Below are positions 1 to 5,284 of a stretch of 5,284 nucleotides of DNA, in pieces. Numbering within the stretch: position 1 is the stretch's first letter; each line of letters begins with the position of its first letter. Below the pieces are notes generated by a model. The model searched no databases, was not told the origin of the DNA, and saw nothing but the letters and a program-made list of their open reading frames with translations. A program made the position numbers and the translations under genes. The DNA lies in contig JAQUNE010000104.1 in assembly GCA_028717765.1 (NCBI GenBank), positions 1 through 5,284 of the forward strand, given 5' to 3'. The DNA is from Candidatus Omnitrophota bacterium. GTDB lineage: Bacteria > Omnitrophota > Koll11 > Gygaellales > Profunditerraquicolaceae.

Positions 1-1
1 C

Positions 2-595
2 GTCGATTTTTTAAAAAAATTATCCGTTCTTACCAAAGAACACGGCGCACTTTTAATTTTTGATGAAGTGATCACGGGCTTTCGTTTTAATTACGGATCA
101 TTTGCCCAGAGATTAAATATTGTCCCGGATTTGATCTGTTTGGGAAAGATCATTGGCGGTGGACTGCCGATTGGCGCTTATGGCGCAAATATGAAAATTA
201 TGCAGCAGCTTGCTCCGCTAGGCAAGGTTTATCAGGCATCGACTTTTTCCGGTAACCCGGTAGTAATGCAGGCAGGCGTAAGCACCTTAAAAATCTTAAG
301 CGGACTTAAGAACGAATACCTGAGGCTCAAAAAATTAACCTGGCATTTGGCATTAGGTTTTGAACAAGAGGCCTTTTTAAATAAAGTCCAGGCAAAAGTA
401 AATCATTTTGAAAATATCTTTAGTTTTAAGTTTAAAGAAAAAAAACAATTTGAAAAATTTTACCGGCAGGTCTTGGCACAAGGGGTATTTTTCGCGCCGT
501 CAGAGTTCGAAGCAAATTTTTTATCTTTCGCGCATAGCGAAGATGATATTAAAAAAACACTTAACGTAGTCAGGCAGGTTTTAAGAAGGCTTTAA
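2..595 (+). CDS. hemL: Glutamate-1-semialdehyde 2,1-aminomutase, 3' part (5' end outside window)
   Basis: Only the C-terminal 197 residues are present; the frame is open from base 2 and the start lies upstream. HemL is a cytosolic PLP enzyme of aminotransferase class III that converts glutamate-1-semialdehyde to 5-aminolevulinate, the first committed tetrapyrrole precursor. Visible landmarks (numbered from base 2): DEVITGFR at 21-28, whose Asp21 should contact the PLP ring nitrogen; the PLP lysine Lys49 in LGKIIGGGLPIGAYG; the STFSGNP phosphate loop at 80-86; and the HemL-typical ending FAPSEFEANFLSFAH at about 142-156. Spacings D21-K49 (28) and K49-T81 (32) match those I recall for D245, K273 and T305 of the Synechococcus enzyme. 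By E. coli numbering (Lys265) about 216 residues are missing at the left. The segment between the VNHFENIFSF region and FEKFYRQVL looks about 15 residues shorter than in typical HemL, with the frame intact. The next gene starts 14 bases after the stop, so the two are probably cotranscribed. Another class III aminotransferase is unlikely. Confidence 0.9.
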   Translation, partial: VDFLKKLSVLTKEHGALLIFDEVITGFRFNYGSFAQRLNIVPDLICLGKIIGGGLPIGAYGANMKIMQQLAPLGKVYQASTFSGNPVVMQAGVSTLKILSGLKNEYLRLKKLTWHLALGFEQEAFLNKVQAKVNHFENIFSFKFKEKKQFEKFYRQVLAQGVFFAPSEFEANFLSFAHSEDDIKKTLNVVRQVLRRL

Positions 596-609
596 GAGAA
601 GGGGGATCA

Positions 610-1308
610 ATGTCATTAGAAAATATTGATTATGATGCCTTAAAGAAGCGCGGGTTTTTAAGGCAGAAGCAAGATGGGTTTTTTGTTTTGAGAACCCGTA
701 TGGGTAAAGGAGTTTATGCTAAAGAACACCTGGAAAAATTAGCCGAGATCGCGAAAAAATACGGCCAAGGAATTGTGCATGCTACTACCAGGCAGGGATT
801 AGAGATTCCTTTTATTAGATTTGAGGAGATTGCAGCGGTAGAGAATGAAATTAAAGCTGCTGGCCTGGAAGTGGGCACTTCCGGCCCGCGCTTAAGAACA
901 ACTACCTGCTGCCCGGGGAATAATTGGTGCAAATCAGGATTAATTAATACCTTTTCTCTCTATGAGAGGATAGAAAAAGAGCTGGGTTTAAGGTGTGGTT
1001 TGGATTTACCGCATAAATTCAAAATTGCGATCTCAGGCTGTCCGAATACCTGCACCAGGGTGCAGGCTGCTGAAATTGGCGTACATGGCCAAGCAGGGGG
1101 CTTCGCGGTTTATTTAGGAGGCTGCGGCGGCCGCACCCCGAGAAATGGCTTTAAGCTAGAGAAGGTCTTTAGCGAAGACGAGGTGCTCATTTTAATTGAA
1201 AGAGTGGTGGCCTTTTTTAAAAACAAAGCCAAGCCCAGGCAACGGCTTGCGCTTTTAATCGAGGAGTTGGGAAAAGAAAATTTTTTGCGTGAAGTCAAAA
1301 TATTGTAA
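610..1308 (+). CDS. Small siroheme-[4Fe-4S] sulfite/nitrite reductase family protein (likely assimilatory-type sulfite reductase)
   Basis: This 232-residue protein belongs to the nitrite/sulfite reductase family and probably reduces sulfite to sulfide with six electrons in the cytosol. Residues about 15-80 form the ferredoxin-like half domain (NIR_SIR_ferr type) with LRTRMGKG at 27-34 and TTRQ at 59-62. Residues about 90-220 form the siroheme/4Fe-4S domain. Cluster ligands are visible as C101-X5-C107 and C144-X3-C148 (SGCPNTC). Arg61 and the Lys136/Lys138 pair (LPHKFK) resemble the sulfite-binding Arg and Lys residues of known sulfite reductases. GGCGGRTPRNG at 170-180 is a further family motif. 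The length is about half or less of CysI/NirA. No extra ferredoxin insertion, FAD or NADPH domain is present, so electrons must come from a separate donor, perhaps ferredoxin. The size matches the small low-spin assimilatory-type sulfite reductases described from Desulfovibrio vulgaris and Methanosarcina (P590). The start follows a GGGGG-rich Shine-Dalgarno at 601-605. A nitrite-reducing role or another siroheme role cannot be excluded from sequence alone. Confidence 0.85.
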   Translation: MSLENIDYDALKKRGFLRQKQDGFFVLRTRMGKGVYAKEHLEKLAEIAKKYGQGIVHATTRQGLEIPFIRFEEIAAVENEIKAAGLEVGTSGPRLRTTTCCPGNNWCKSGLINTFSLYERIEKELGLRCGLDLPHKFKIAISGCPNTCTRVQAAEIGVHGQAGGFAVYLGGCGGRTPRNGFKLEKVFSEDEVLILIERVVAFFKNKAKPRQRLALLIEELGKENFLREVKIL

Positions 1309-1335
1309 GGAAAGGGGGAAGAAAAATAATTTCTA

Positions 1336-1364
1336 TTGAGAATTCAGCAAATTTGTTAGATAAT
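1336..1364 (+). promoter_or_regulatory. Candidate sigma70-type promoter for metY-cysK-metX-metW
   Basis: TTGAGA (1336-1341) and GATAAT (1359-1364) are separated by exactly 17 bases, each matching the consensus at five of six positions. This is the best promoter-like pair I found in the window, and it lies in the largest intergenic gap (79 bp). Transcription would start near 1371, giving a leader of about 17 bases before the metY ATG, with the Shine-Dalgarno inside it. That leaves no room for a riboswitch or T-box. Read-through from the upstream gene is also possible, since no terminator hairpin was seen. The assignment is by motif match only. Confidence 0.45.
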
Positions 1365-1377
1365 GAATAAGTTAAAC

Positions 1378-1382
1378 GGAGG
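1378..1382 (+). promoter_or_regulatory. Shine-Dalgarno site of metY
   Basis: A perfect GGAGG stands five bases before the ATG at 1388. This fixes the metY start, which also agrees with the usual N-terminus of the family (an [14 protein letters not shown] segment near residue 10). Confidence 0.85.
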
Positions 1383-1387
1383 AAAAA

Positions 1388-2686
1388 ATGGCTAAAATCG
1401 ATACAAAATTAAAAATTGAAACTTTAGCTTTACATGGCGGACAGGAGGCGGATCCTACTACCGGTTCCCGGGCAGTGCCGATTTATCAGACTACTTCGTA
1501 TCAGTTTAAAAGCACGGAACATGCGGCAAATCTTTTCGGCTTAAAAGAGTTCGGGAATATTTATACCCGCTTAATGAATCCGACCAATGACGTCTTGGAA
1601 AAAAGAATCGCACTTTTAGACGGCGGGGTAGGGGGCCTGGCAGTCGCCAGCGGCCAGTCGGCAATTACATTGGCTCTCTTAAATATCGCACAGGCAGGCG
1701 ATGAGATTATTTCCGCGGATAATCTTTACGGAGGAACCTACAATTTATTCCATTACACCTTTGCAAAATTAGGGATAAAAGTAAAGTTTGTCAAATCTAA
1801 TGATTTAAAAGCAATTCAATCCGCAATTACCCCAAAGACCAAGGCGATTTACGCGGAATCAATCGGGAACCCTAAATTAGATGTTGCTGACCTGGAGGCA
1901 ATTGCAAAGTTAGCGCACAAAAATGGAATTCCTTTTGTTCTGGATAATACAGTTTCTCCGTATCTCTTACGGCCGATTGATTTTGGGGTGGATATCGTTG
2001 TTTATTCAGCAACGAAATTTATCGGCGGTCACGGCACGTCTTTAGGCGGTTTGATTGTTGATTCCGGAAAATTTGACTGGACTAACGGAAAATTCCCTTT
2101 AATTTCCGAGCCTGACCCGAGTTATCACGGAATTAATTTTATCGAGGCTTTGAAACCGTTGGGAAATATTGCCTATATTATTAAGGCCAGGGTGACACTT
2201 TTACGTGACTTAGGTCCGGCAATGTCTCCGTTTAATGCGTTTCTCTTTCTGCAGGGTTTAGAAACTTTGCATTTAAGAATGCCGCGTCATAGTGAAAACG
2301 CTCTTGCAGTAGCGAAATATCTGGAGAAGAATAAATTTGTTGCCTGGGTGAATTATCCGGGCCTGGATTCTAGTCCGGAAAAAGAAAGAGTGAAAAAATA
2401 TCTTCCCAAAGGTGCTGGAGCAATTCTTGGTTTTGGGATTAAAGGCGGATTATCCGCAGGAAAGAAATTCATCGATTCCCTGCAGTTAATTTCGCATCTG
2501 GCTAATGTCGGAGATGCCAAAAGCCTGGCGATCCATCCGGCAACTACCACACATCAACAGCTTTCCAGCGAAGAACAGATTGCTACAGGTGTAACGCCGG
2601 ATTTTGTCAGGTTATCGATTGGAATTGAGCATATTGATGATATTATTGCCGATATTGAACAGGCATTAGAGAAATCGGCTAAATAA
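1388..2686 (+). CDS. metY: O-acetylhomoserine sulfhydrylase (O-acetylhomoserine aminocarboxypropyltransferase)
   Basis: The 432-residue product is a full-length PLP enzyme of the Cys/Met metabolism family (aminotransferase fold type I). It joins sulfide to O-acetylhomoserine, releasing acetate and homocysteine in the cytosol. Diagnostic segments are [10 protein letters not shown] at 10-19, YQTTSYQF at 33-40, YTRLMNPT at 59-66 (Tyr and Arg that reach the phosphate of the neighbouring subunit), SGQSA at 88-92, [10 protein letters not shown] at 112-121, [12 protein letters not shown] at 185-196 with the PLP-pairing Asp186, and the PLP lysine Lys210 in [24 protein letters not shown] at 407-414 holds the carboxylate-binding Arg408. 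The long insert after the lysine (about 226-260, with DPSYHG) and the total length separate MetY from the shorter MetB/MetC/MetZ members of about 380-400 residues. metX and cysK follow directly, which supports direct sulfhydrylation rather than transsulfuration. Some MetY enzymes also accept O-acetylserine. Identity is secure; exact substrate preference is inferred. Confidence 0.93.
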   Translation: MAKIDTKLKIETLALHGGQEADPTTGSRAVPIYQTTSYQFKSTEHAANLFGLKEFGNIYTRLMNPTNDVLEKRIALLDGGVGGLAVASGQSAITLALLNIAQAGDEIISADNLYGGTYNLFHYTFAKLGIKVKFVKSNDLKAIQSAITPKTKAIYAESIGNPKLDVADLEAIAKLAHKNGIPFVLDNTVSPYLLRPIDFGVDIVVYSATKFIGGHGTSLGGLIVDSGKFDWTNGKFPLISEPDPSYHGINFIEALKPLGNIAYIIKARVTLLRDLGPAMSPFNAFLFLQGLETLHLRMPRHSENALAVAKYLEKNKFVAWVNYPGLDSSPEKERVKKYLPKGAGAILGFGIKGGLSAGKKFIDSLQLISHLANVGDAKSLAIHPATTTHQQLSSEEQIATGVTPDFVRLSIGIEHIDDIIADIEQALEKSAK

Positions 2687-2694
2687 AAGTAAAA

Positions 2695-2705
2695 GGGAAC
2701 GTCCC
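2695..2705. other. Small GC-rich inverted repeat between metY and cysK
   Basis: GGGA-ACG-TCCC forms a four-base-pair stem with a three-base loop in an otherwise AT-rich 38-bp gap. It stands ten bases before the cysK Shine-Dalgarno. No U-run follows, so it does not look like an intrinsic terminator. It could be a weak mRNA-processing or stability element, one half of a longer repetitive extragenic palindrome, or chance. Confidence 0.35.
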
Positions 2706-2714
2706 CTATAATAT

Positions 2715-2719
2715 GGAGG
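2715..2719 (+). promoter_or_regulatory. Shine-Dalgarno site that decides the cysK start
   Basis: GGAGG lies five bases before the ATG at 2725. An in-frame ATG at 2713 overlaps this Shine-Dalgarno and has no good ribosome site of its own. The 2725 start is therefore chosen, giving a product beginning [17 protein letters not shown]. Confidence 0.85.
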
Positions 2720-2724
2720 TAAAA

Positions 2725-3660
2725 ATGTCTCGTGTATATTCTGATATTACAAAAACTATCGGTAATACTCCGTTAGTGAAGATAAATAGATTAGCAGCAG
2801 GAGTAGATGCAACGATTCTGGCAAAGCTGGAATTTTTCAATCCGCTTTCTAGTGTTAAGGACCGTATTGGTGTGGCAATGATTGAGGCTGCGGAAAAAGA
2901 AGGAAGTTTAAAAAATAATTCCGTAATCATCGAGCCGACCAGTGGGAATACAGGGATCGCCTTAGCTTTTGTGGCCGCGGCAAAAGGTTATAAATTAATC
3001 TTAACTATGCCTGACACGATGAGCTTGGAGCGCAGGCAATTATTAAAAATCTTAGGAGCCCAGATTGTGCTTACAGAAGGGGCAAAAGGTATGCGTGGCG
3101 CAATTGAGAAGGCGGAAGAAATAGTAAAAAATACCCCTAATAGTTTCATGCCGCAACAGTTTAATAATCCGGCTAATCCTGCGATTCACCGTAAGACTAC
3201 CGCGCAAGAGGTCTGGGACGATACTGATGGCAAGGTCGATATTTTTATTGCCGGTATAGGAACTGGCGGTACGATTACTGGCGTGGGTGAGGTTTTAAAA
3301 AAGAAAAAACCAGCAGTAAAGATTATTGGATTAGAGCCTGCGGATTCCGCGGTTTTATCCGGGGGTAAACCCGGAGCGCATAAGATTCAAGGCATAGGCG
3401 CTGGGTTTGTGCCAGAAATTTTAAATGCAAAAATTATTGATGAAATTATCAAGGTTTCTAATGAAGATGCCGGAGAGACTGCCAGGAAGTTAGCGCGGCA
3501 GGAAGGGATTTTTGTGGGTATTTCCAGCGGCGCAGCGATGTGGGCAGCATTAGAAGTAGCTAAACGCAAGGAATCCAAAGGCAAAACCCTTGTCGTGGTA
3601 TTGCCTGATACGGGGGAGCGTTATTTATCCACTTGGTTATTTCAGGAGTTTTTAGTATGA
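2725..3660 (+). CDS. cysK: Cysteine synthase A (O-acetylserine sulfhydrylase)
   Basis: The 311-residue product is a normal-length fold-type II PLP enzyme that makes cysteine from O-acetylserine and sulfide. Visible motifs are IGNTPLVKI at 12-20, the PLP lysine Lys45 in [10 protein letters not shown], the substrate loop TSGNTG at 72-77, the QQF segment at 144-146, the glycine-rich PLP phosphate loop GIGTGGT at 177-183, IGAGFVP at 224-230, SSG at 268-270 (Ser268 contacts the PLP pyridine nitrogen) and [10 protein letters not shown] at 294-303. The pattern fits CysK better than CysM, and there is no C-terminal CBS domain. The gene begins 38 bases after metY and its TGA overlaps the metX ATG, so it sits inside the same transcript. 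It competes with MetY for sulfide. No serine acetyltransferase is in the window; O-acetylserine must come from elsewhere. Activity on O-phosphoserine or as cystathionine beta-synthase is a less likely alternative. Confidence 0.93.
   Translation: MSRVYSDITKTIGNTPLVKINRLAAGVDATILAKLEFFNPLSSVKDRIGVAMIEAAEKEGSLKNNSVIIEPTSGNTGIALAFVAAAKGYKLILTMPDTMSLERRQLLKILGAQIVLTEGAKGMRGAIEKAEEIVKNTPNSFMPQQFNNPANPAIHRKTTAQEVWDDTDGKVDIFIAGIGTGGTITGVGEVLKKKKPAVKIIGLEPADSAVLSGGKPGAHKIQGIGAGFVPEILNAKIIDEIIKVSNEDAGETARKLARQEGIFVGISSGAAMWAALEVAKRKESKGKTLVVVLPDTGERYLSTWLFQEFLV
3644..3648 (+). promoter_or_regulatory. Shine-Dalgarno site that decides the metX start
   Basis: AGGAG inside the last codons of cysK lies eight bases before the ATG at 3657, which overlaps the cysK stop as ATGA. 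A more upstream in-frame TTG at 3633 would add eight residues but has no well-spaced ribosome site, so it is not used. Confidence 0.8.
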
Positions 3661-4796
3661 CCAAAGAAAAAAGCATAGGAATCGTAAAGACTGAATATTT
3701 TACTTTTGCCGAGCCACCTAATGAATTAAAGTTAGAGTCTGGCCAGAGTCTGGGCCCAATTACTTTAGCCTACGAAACCTATGGTGAATTAAATCCGGAT
3801 AAAAGCAACGTGATTTTAGTTGAACATGCCCTTTCTGGCGATGCCCATGCCGCAGGCTTCTATGAAGGTGAGGAAGAGCCGGGTTGGTGGGATGTACTAA
3901 TTGGTCCGGGAAAAGCCCTGGATACCAATAAATATTTTGTCATTTGTTCCAATATCATCGGCGGATGTAAAGGAAGCACTGGCCCGTCATTAATCAACCC
4001 AAAGACCGGCAAGCCATACGCTTTAGATTTTCCGCTGATTACAATTAGCGATATGGTAAAGGCACAAAAGCATCTTATCGATTATTTGGGGATTAAAAAA
4101 TTACTTTGTGTTATCGGTGGCTCAATGGGTGGAATGCAGGCATTACAGTGGGTAGCCAACTATCCAAAACATGTACAATGTGCAATTCCTATTGCCACCA
4201 CCTTAAAACATTCTCCTCAGCAAATTGCTTTTGACGAAGTAGGCAGGCAAGCAGTAATGGCAGATCCTGCTTGGAATAAAGGGAATTATTATAGCGGGGA
4301 GAAACCCGAACGGGGCCTAGCAGTGGCACGGATGATCGGCCATATTACTTATATGAGCGATAAATCCATGGAGGAAAAATTTTCCCGTAAACTCAAAAGT
4401 AAAAACTTTAGTTTCGAATTTATCACTGATTTCGAAGTAGAGGGTTATTTGAGGTACCGCGGGGATAATTTTGTCAAACGTTTCGACGCCAATAGCTATC
4501 TTTATATCACTAAGGCAATGGATTATTTTGATTTATCCGCCGACAAGCTGATTCCTAAAGAGAGAAATAGCGACTTGCGTTTCCTGGTGATTGCCTTTAA
4601 ATCCGACTGGCTTTATCCGTCGTATCAGTCACAGGAGATTGCACGCCAGTTGAAAATCAGGGGAGTAGATGCTACTTACTGCGAAATCAATTCTACTTAT
4701 GGCCATGACGCATTTTTATTGGAGGTTGAGGAAGAGACTCATTTGATTAAGCACTTTTTGGATAAAACGTTCCGAGGCTATAATATAGCGAGGTAG
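3657..4796 (+). CDS. metX: Homoserine O-acetyltransferase
   Basis: The 379-residue product is an alpha/beta-hydrolase-fold acyltransferase that moves an acetyl group from acetyl-CoA to homoserine, giving the O-acetylhomoserine used by MetY. The nucleophile is Ser156 in GGSMGGMQ; Asp317 in FKSDWLYP and His350 in YGHDAFLL complete the triad. [13 protein letters not shown] at 55-67 is the oxyanion-side strand motif, [17 protein letters not shown] at 83-99 and GGCKGSTGP at 102-110 are family signatures, and Arg225 in [12 protein letters not shown] is the conserved substrate-binding arginine. Ser, Asp, His and Arg are all offset by 13 from the Haemophilus influenzae enzyme as I recall its numbering (143, 304, 337, 212). 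The start codon overlaps the cysK stop by four bases, suggesting translational coupling, and metW follows after one base. Some MetX family members use succinyl-CoA; the following metY makes the acetyl form more likely, but this is inference. Confidence 0.93.
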   Translation: MTKEKSIGIVKTEYFTFAEPPNELKLESGQSLGPITLAYETYGELNPDKSNVILVEHALSGDAHAAGFYEGEEEPGWWDVLIGPGKALDTNKYFVICSNIIGGCKGSTGPSLINPKTGKPYALDFPLITISDMVKAQKHLIDYLGIKKLLCVIGGSMGGMQALQWVANYPKHVQCAIPIATTLKHSPQQIAFDEVGRQAVMADPAWNKGNYYSGEKPERGLAVARMIGHITYMSDKSMEEKFSRKLKSKNFSFEFITDFEVEGYLRYRGDNFVKRFDANSYLYITKAMDYFDLSADKLIPKERNSDLRFLVIAFKSDWLYPSYQSQEIARQLKIRGVDATYCEINSTYGHDAFLLEVEEETHLIKHFLDKTFRGYNIAR

Positions 4797-4797
4797 A

Positions 4798-5284
4798 ATG
4801 AAATTTAATCATGTTAGTTTGGATTACCAGGTGATTTTAGGGATAATTGATCCGGATGCCAAGGTTTTAGATTTAGGATGCGGCAATGGCGACCTTTTAT
4901 TCCTTCTGGCAAAAGAAAAAAATGCCAAGGTCCAGGGGATCGAGCTTGATGAACAGGCAATCTATAAATGTGTGGAAAAGGGCTTAAGCGTATTTCATAG
5001 TGACATTGACAGCGGCTTAAGCGAATATCCGGATAAATCATTTGATTATGTGATTTTAAACCAAAGTTTACAGCAGGTAAAAAAGGCGGAGTTTGTTTTA
5101 CGCGAGGCTTTACGTGTCGGAAAAAAAGTTGTTGTGGGATTCCCTAATTTTGCCAATATTAAGGCGCGCGGGATGCTTTTTTTCCGCGGCAAAGCCCCGA
5201 TCAGCAAATCTTTTCCTTTTCACTGGTACGATAGTCCCAATGTCAGGTTCTTAAGCATCAGCGATTTTAAGGATTATTGCCTGG
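4798..5284 (+). CDS. metW: Methionine biosynthesis protein MetW, 5' part (3' end outside window)
   Basis: This frame is open from an ATG one base after the metX stop to the right edge and gives 162 residues of a protein usually around 200 long. It is a class I SAM-dependent methyltransferase-fold protein. Motif I, VLDLGCGNG, is at 23-31; the acidic end of the second strand is Glu49 (GIELDE); SDID at 68-71 and FDYVILNQSLQQV at 82-94 follow. The MetW-specific tail motifs GFPNF at 114-118, RGKAP at 130-134 and HWYDSPNVRFLS at 142-153 distinguish it from generic methyltransferases. MetW is nearly always paired with MetX and is needed for O-acetylhomoserine-based methionine synthesis in several bacteria, probably by supporting MetX rather than by a known methylation. 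A GAGG at 4790-4793, in the last codons of metX, serves as ribosome site. The near-contact with metX suggests coupled translation and balanced amounts of the two proteins. Confidence 0.9.
   Translation, partial: MKFNHVSLDYQVILGIIDPDAKVLDLGCGNGDLLFLLAKEKNAKVQGIELDEQAIYKCVEKGLSVFHSDIDSGLSEYPDKSFDYVILNQSLQQVKKAEFVLREALRVGKKVVVGFPNFANIKARGMLFFRGKAPISKSFPFHWYDSPNVRFLSISDFKDYCL

Noticed and set aside
1123..1134. GC-rich palindrome GCGGCCGC inside the sulfite reductase gene
   Set aside because: It encodes the conserved GGRTP segment of the protein, so the base pattern is explained by coding.
1311..1320. Shine-Dalgarno-like AAAGGGGGAA after the sulfite reductase stop
   Set aside because: No ATG or GTG follows at a suitable distance; the nearest TTG (1336) is too far and its frame closes within a few codons. 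It is not evidence for a small gene.
1309..1387. Possible SAM riboswitch or T-box upstream of metY
   Set aside because: The gap is only 79 bases and shows no multi-stem structure or terminator; if the candidate promoter is used, the leader is about 17 bases.
2707..2712. Perfect TATAAT hexamer just before cysK
   Set aside because: No acceptable -35 hexamer stands 16-18 bases upstream, and the implied start would fall in or after the Shine-Dalgarno, leaving cysK without a usable ribosome site.
2713..2724. Alternative cysK start giving MEVKM at the N-terminus
   Set aside because: The ATG overlaps the Shine-Dalgarno used by the ATG at 2725, and the four extra residues are not part of the usual CysK start.
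3633..3656. Alternative TTG start of metX inside cysK
   Set aside because: It lacks a properly spaced ribosome site, while the ATG at 3657 has AGGAG eight bases upstream.
4814..5041. 75-codon open frame on the minus strand
   Set aside because: It lies opposite metW, whose + strand frame carries clear family motifs; the antisense product shows no recognisable features.

Overview
This window is a dense, single-strand (+) stretch of a bacterial genome holding six genes with very short gaps. It reads as a sulfur-assimilation and cysteine/methionine biosynthesis cluster attached to the end of a tetrapyrrole gene. DNA is moderately AT-rich by eye, with frequent TTA/AAA codons. Shine-Dalgarno sites are strong and genes often overlap or nearly touch. 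The small siroheme sulfite reductase-type protein suggests an anaerobe. An uncultured anaerobic lineage such as Omnitrophota or a similar candidate phylum is a guess only; nothing here fixes the taxonomy.

Layout: (1) positions 2-595 hold the 3' part of hemL (glutamate-1-semialdehyde aminomutase), cut by the window start. (2) Positions 610-1308 encode a 232-residue minimal sulfite/nitrite reductase family protein with intact siroheme-[4Fe-4S] cysteines. (3) A 79-bp gap contains a good sigma70-type promoter candidate. (4) Positions 1388-2686 encode O-acetylhomoserine sulfhydrylase (metY). (5) A 38-bp gap with a small GC-rich hairpin leads to cysK (2725-3660). (6) metX (3657-4796) overlaps cysK by 4 bases. 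(7) metW starts at 4798, one base after the metX stop, and runs off the right edge. No gene-free stretch exceeds 100 bases, and no RNA gene, mobile element, CRISPR array or clear terminator was seen.

How the genes fit together: HemL supplies 5-aminolevulinate, the precursor of siroheme. The small reductase needs siroheme and probably turns sulfite into sulfide. Sulfide can then be fixed by CysK onto O-acetylserine to give cysteine, or by MetY onto O-acetylhomoserine to give homocysteine. MetX makes the O-acetylhomoserine, and MetW is its usual operon partner. The window therefore describes a compact sulfite -> sulfide -> Cys/homocysteine route by direct sulfhydrylation. Sulfate activation, serine acetyltransferase (cysE), the methionine synthase step and the reductase's electron donor are not in view. 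Individual families are all known. The arrangement, the minimal sulfite reductase and a few regulatory or structural details are the parts worth a second look.
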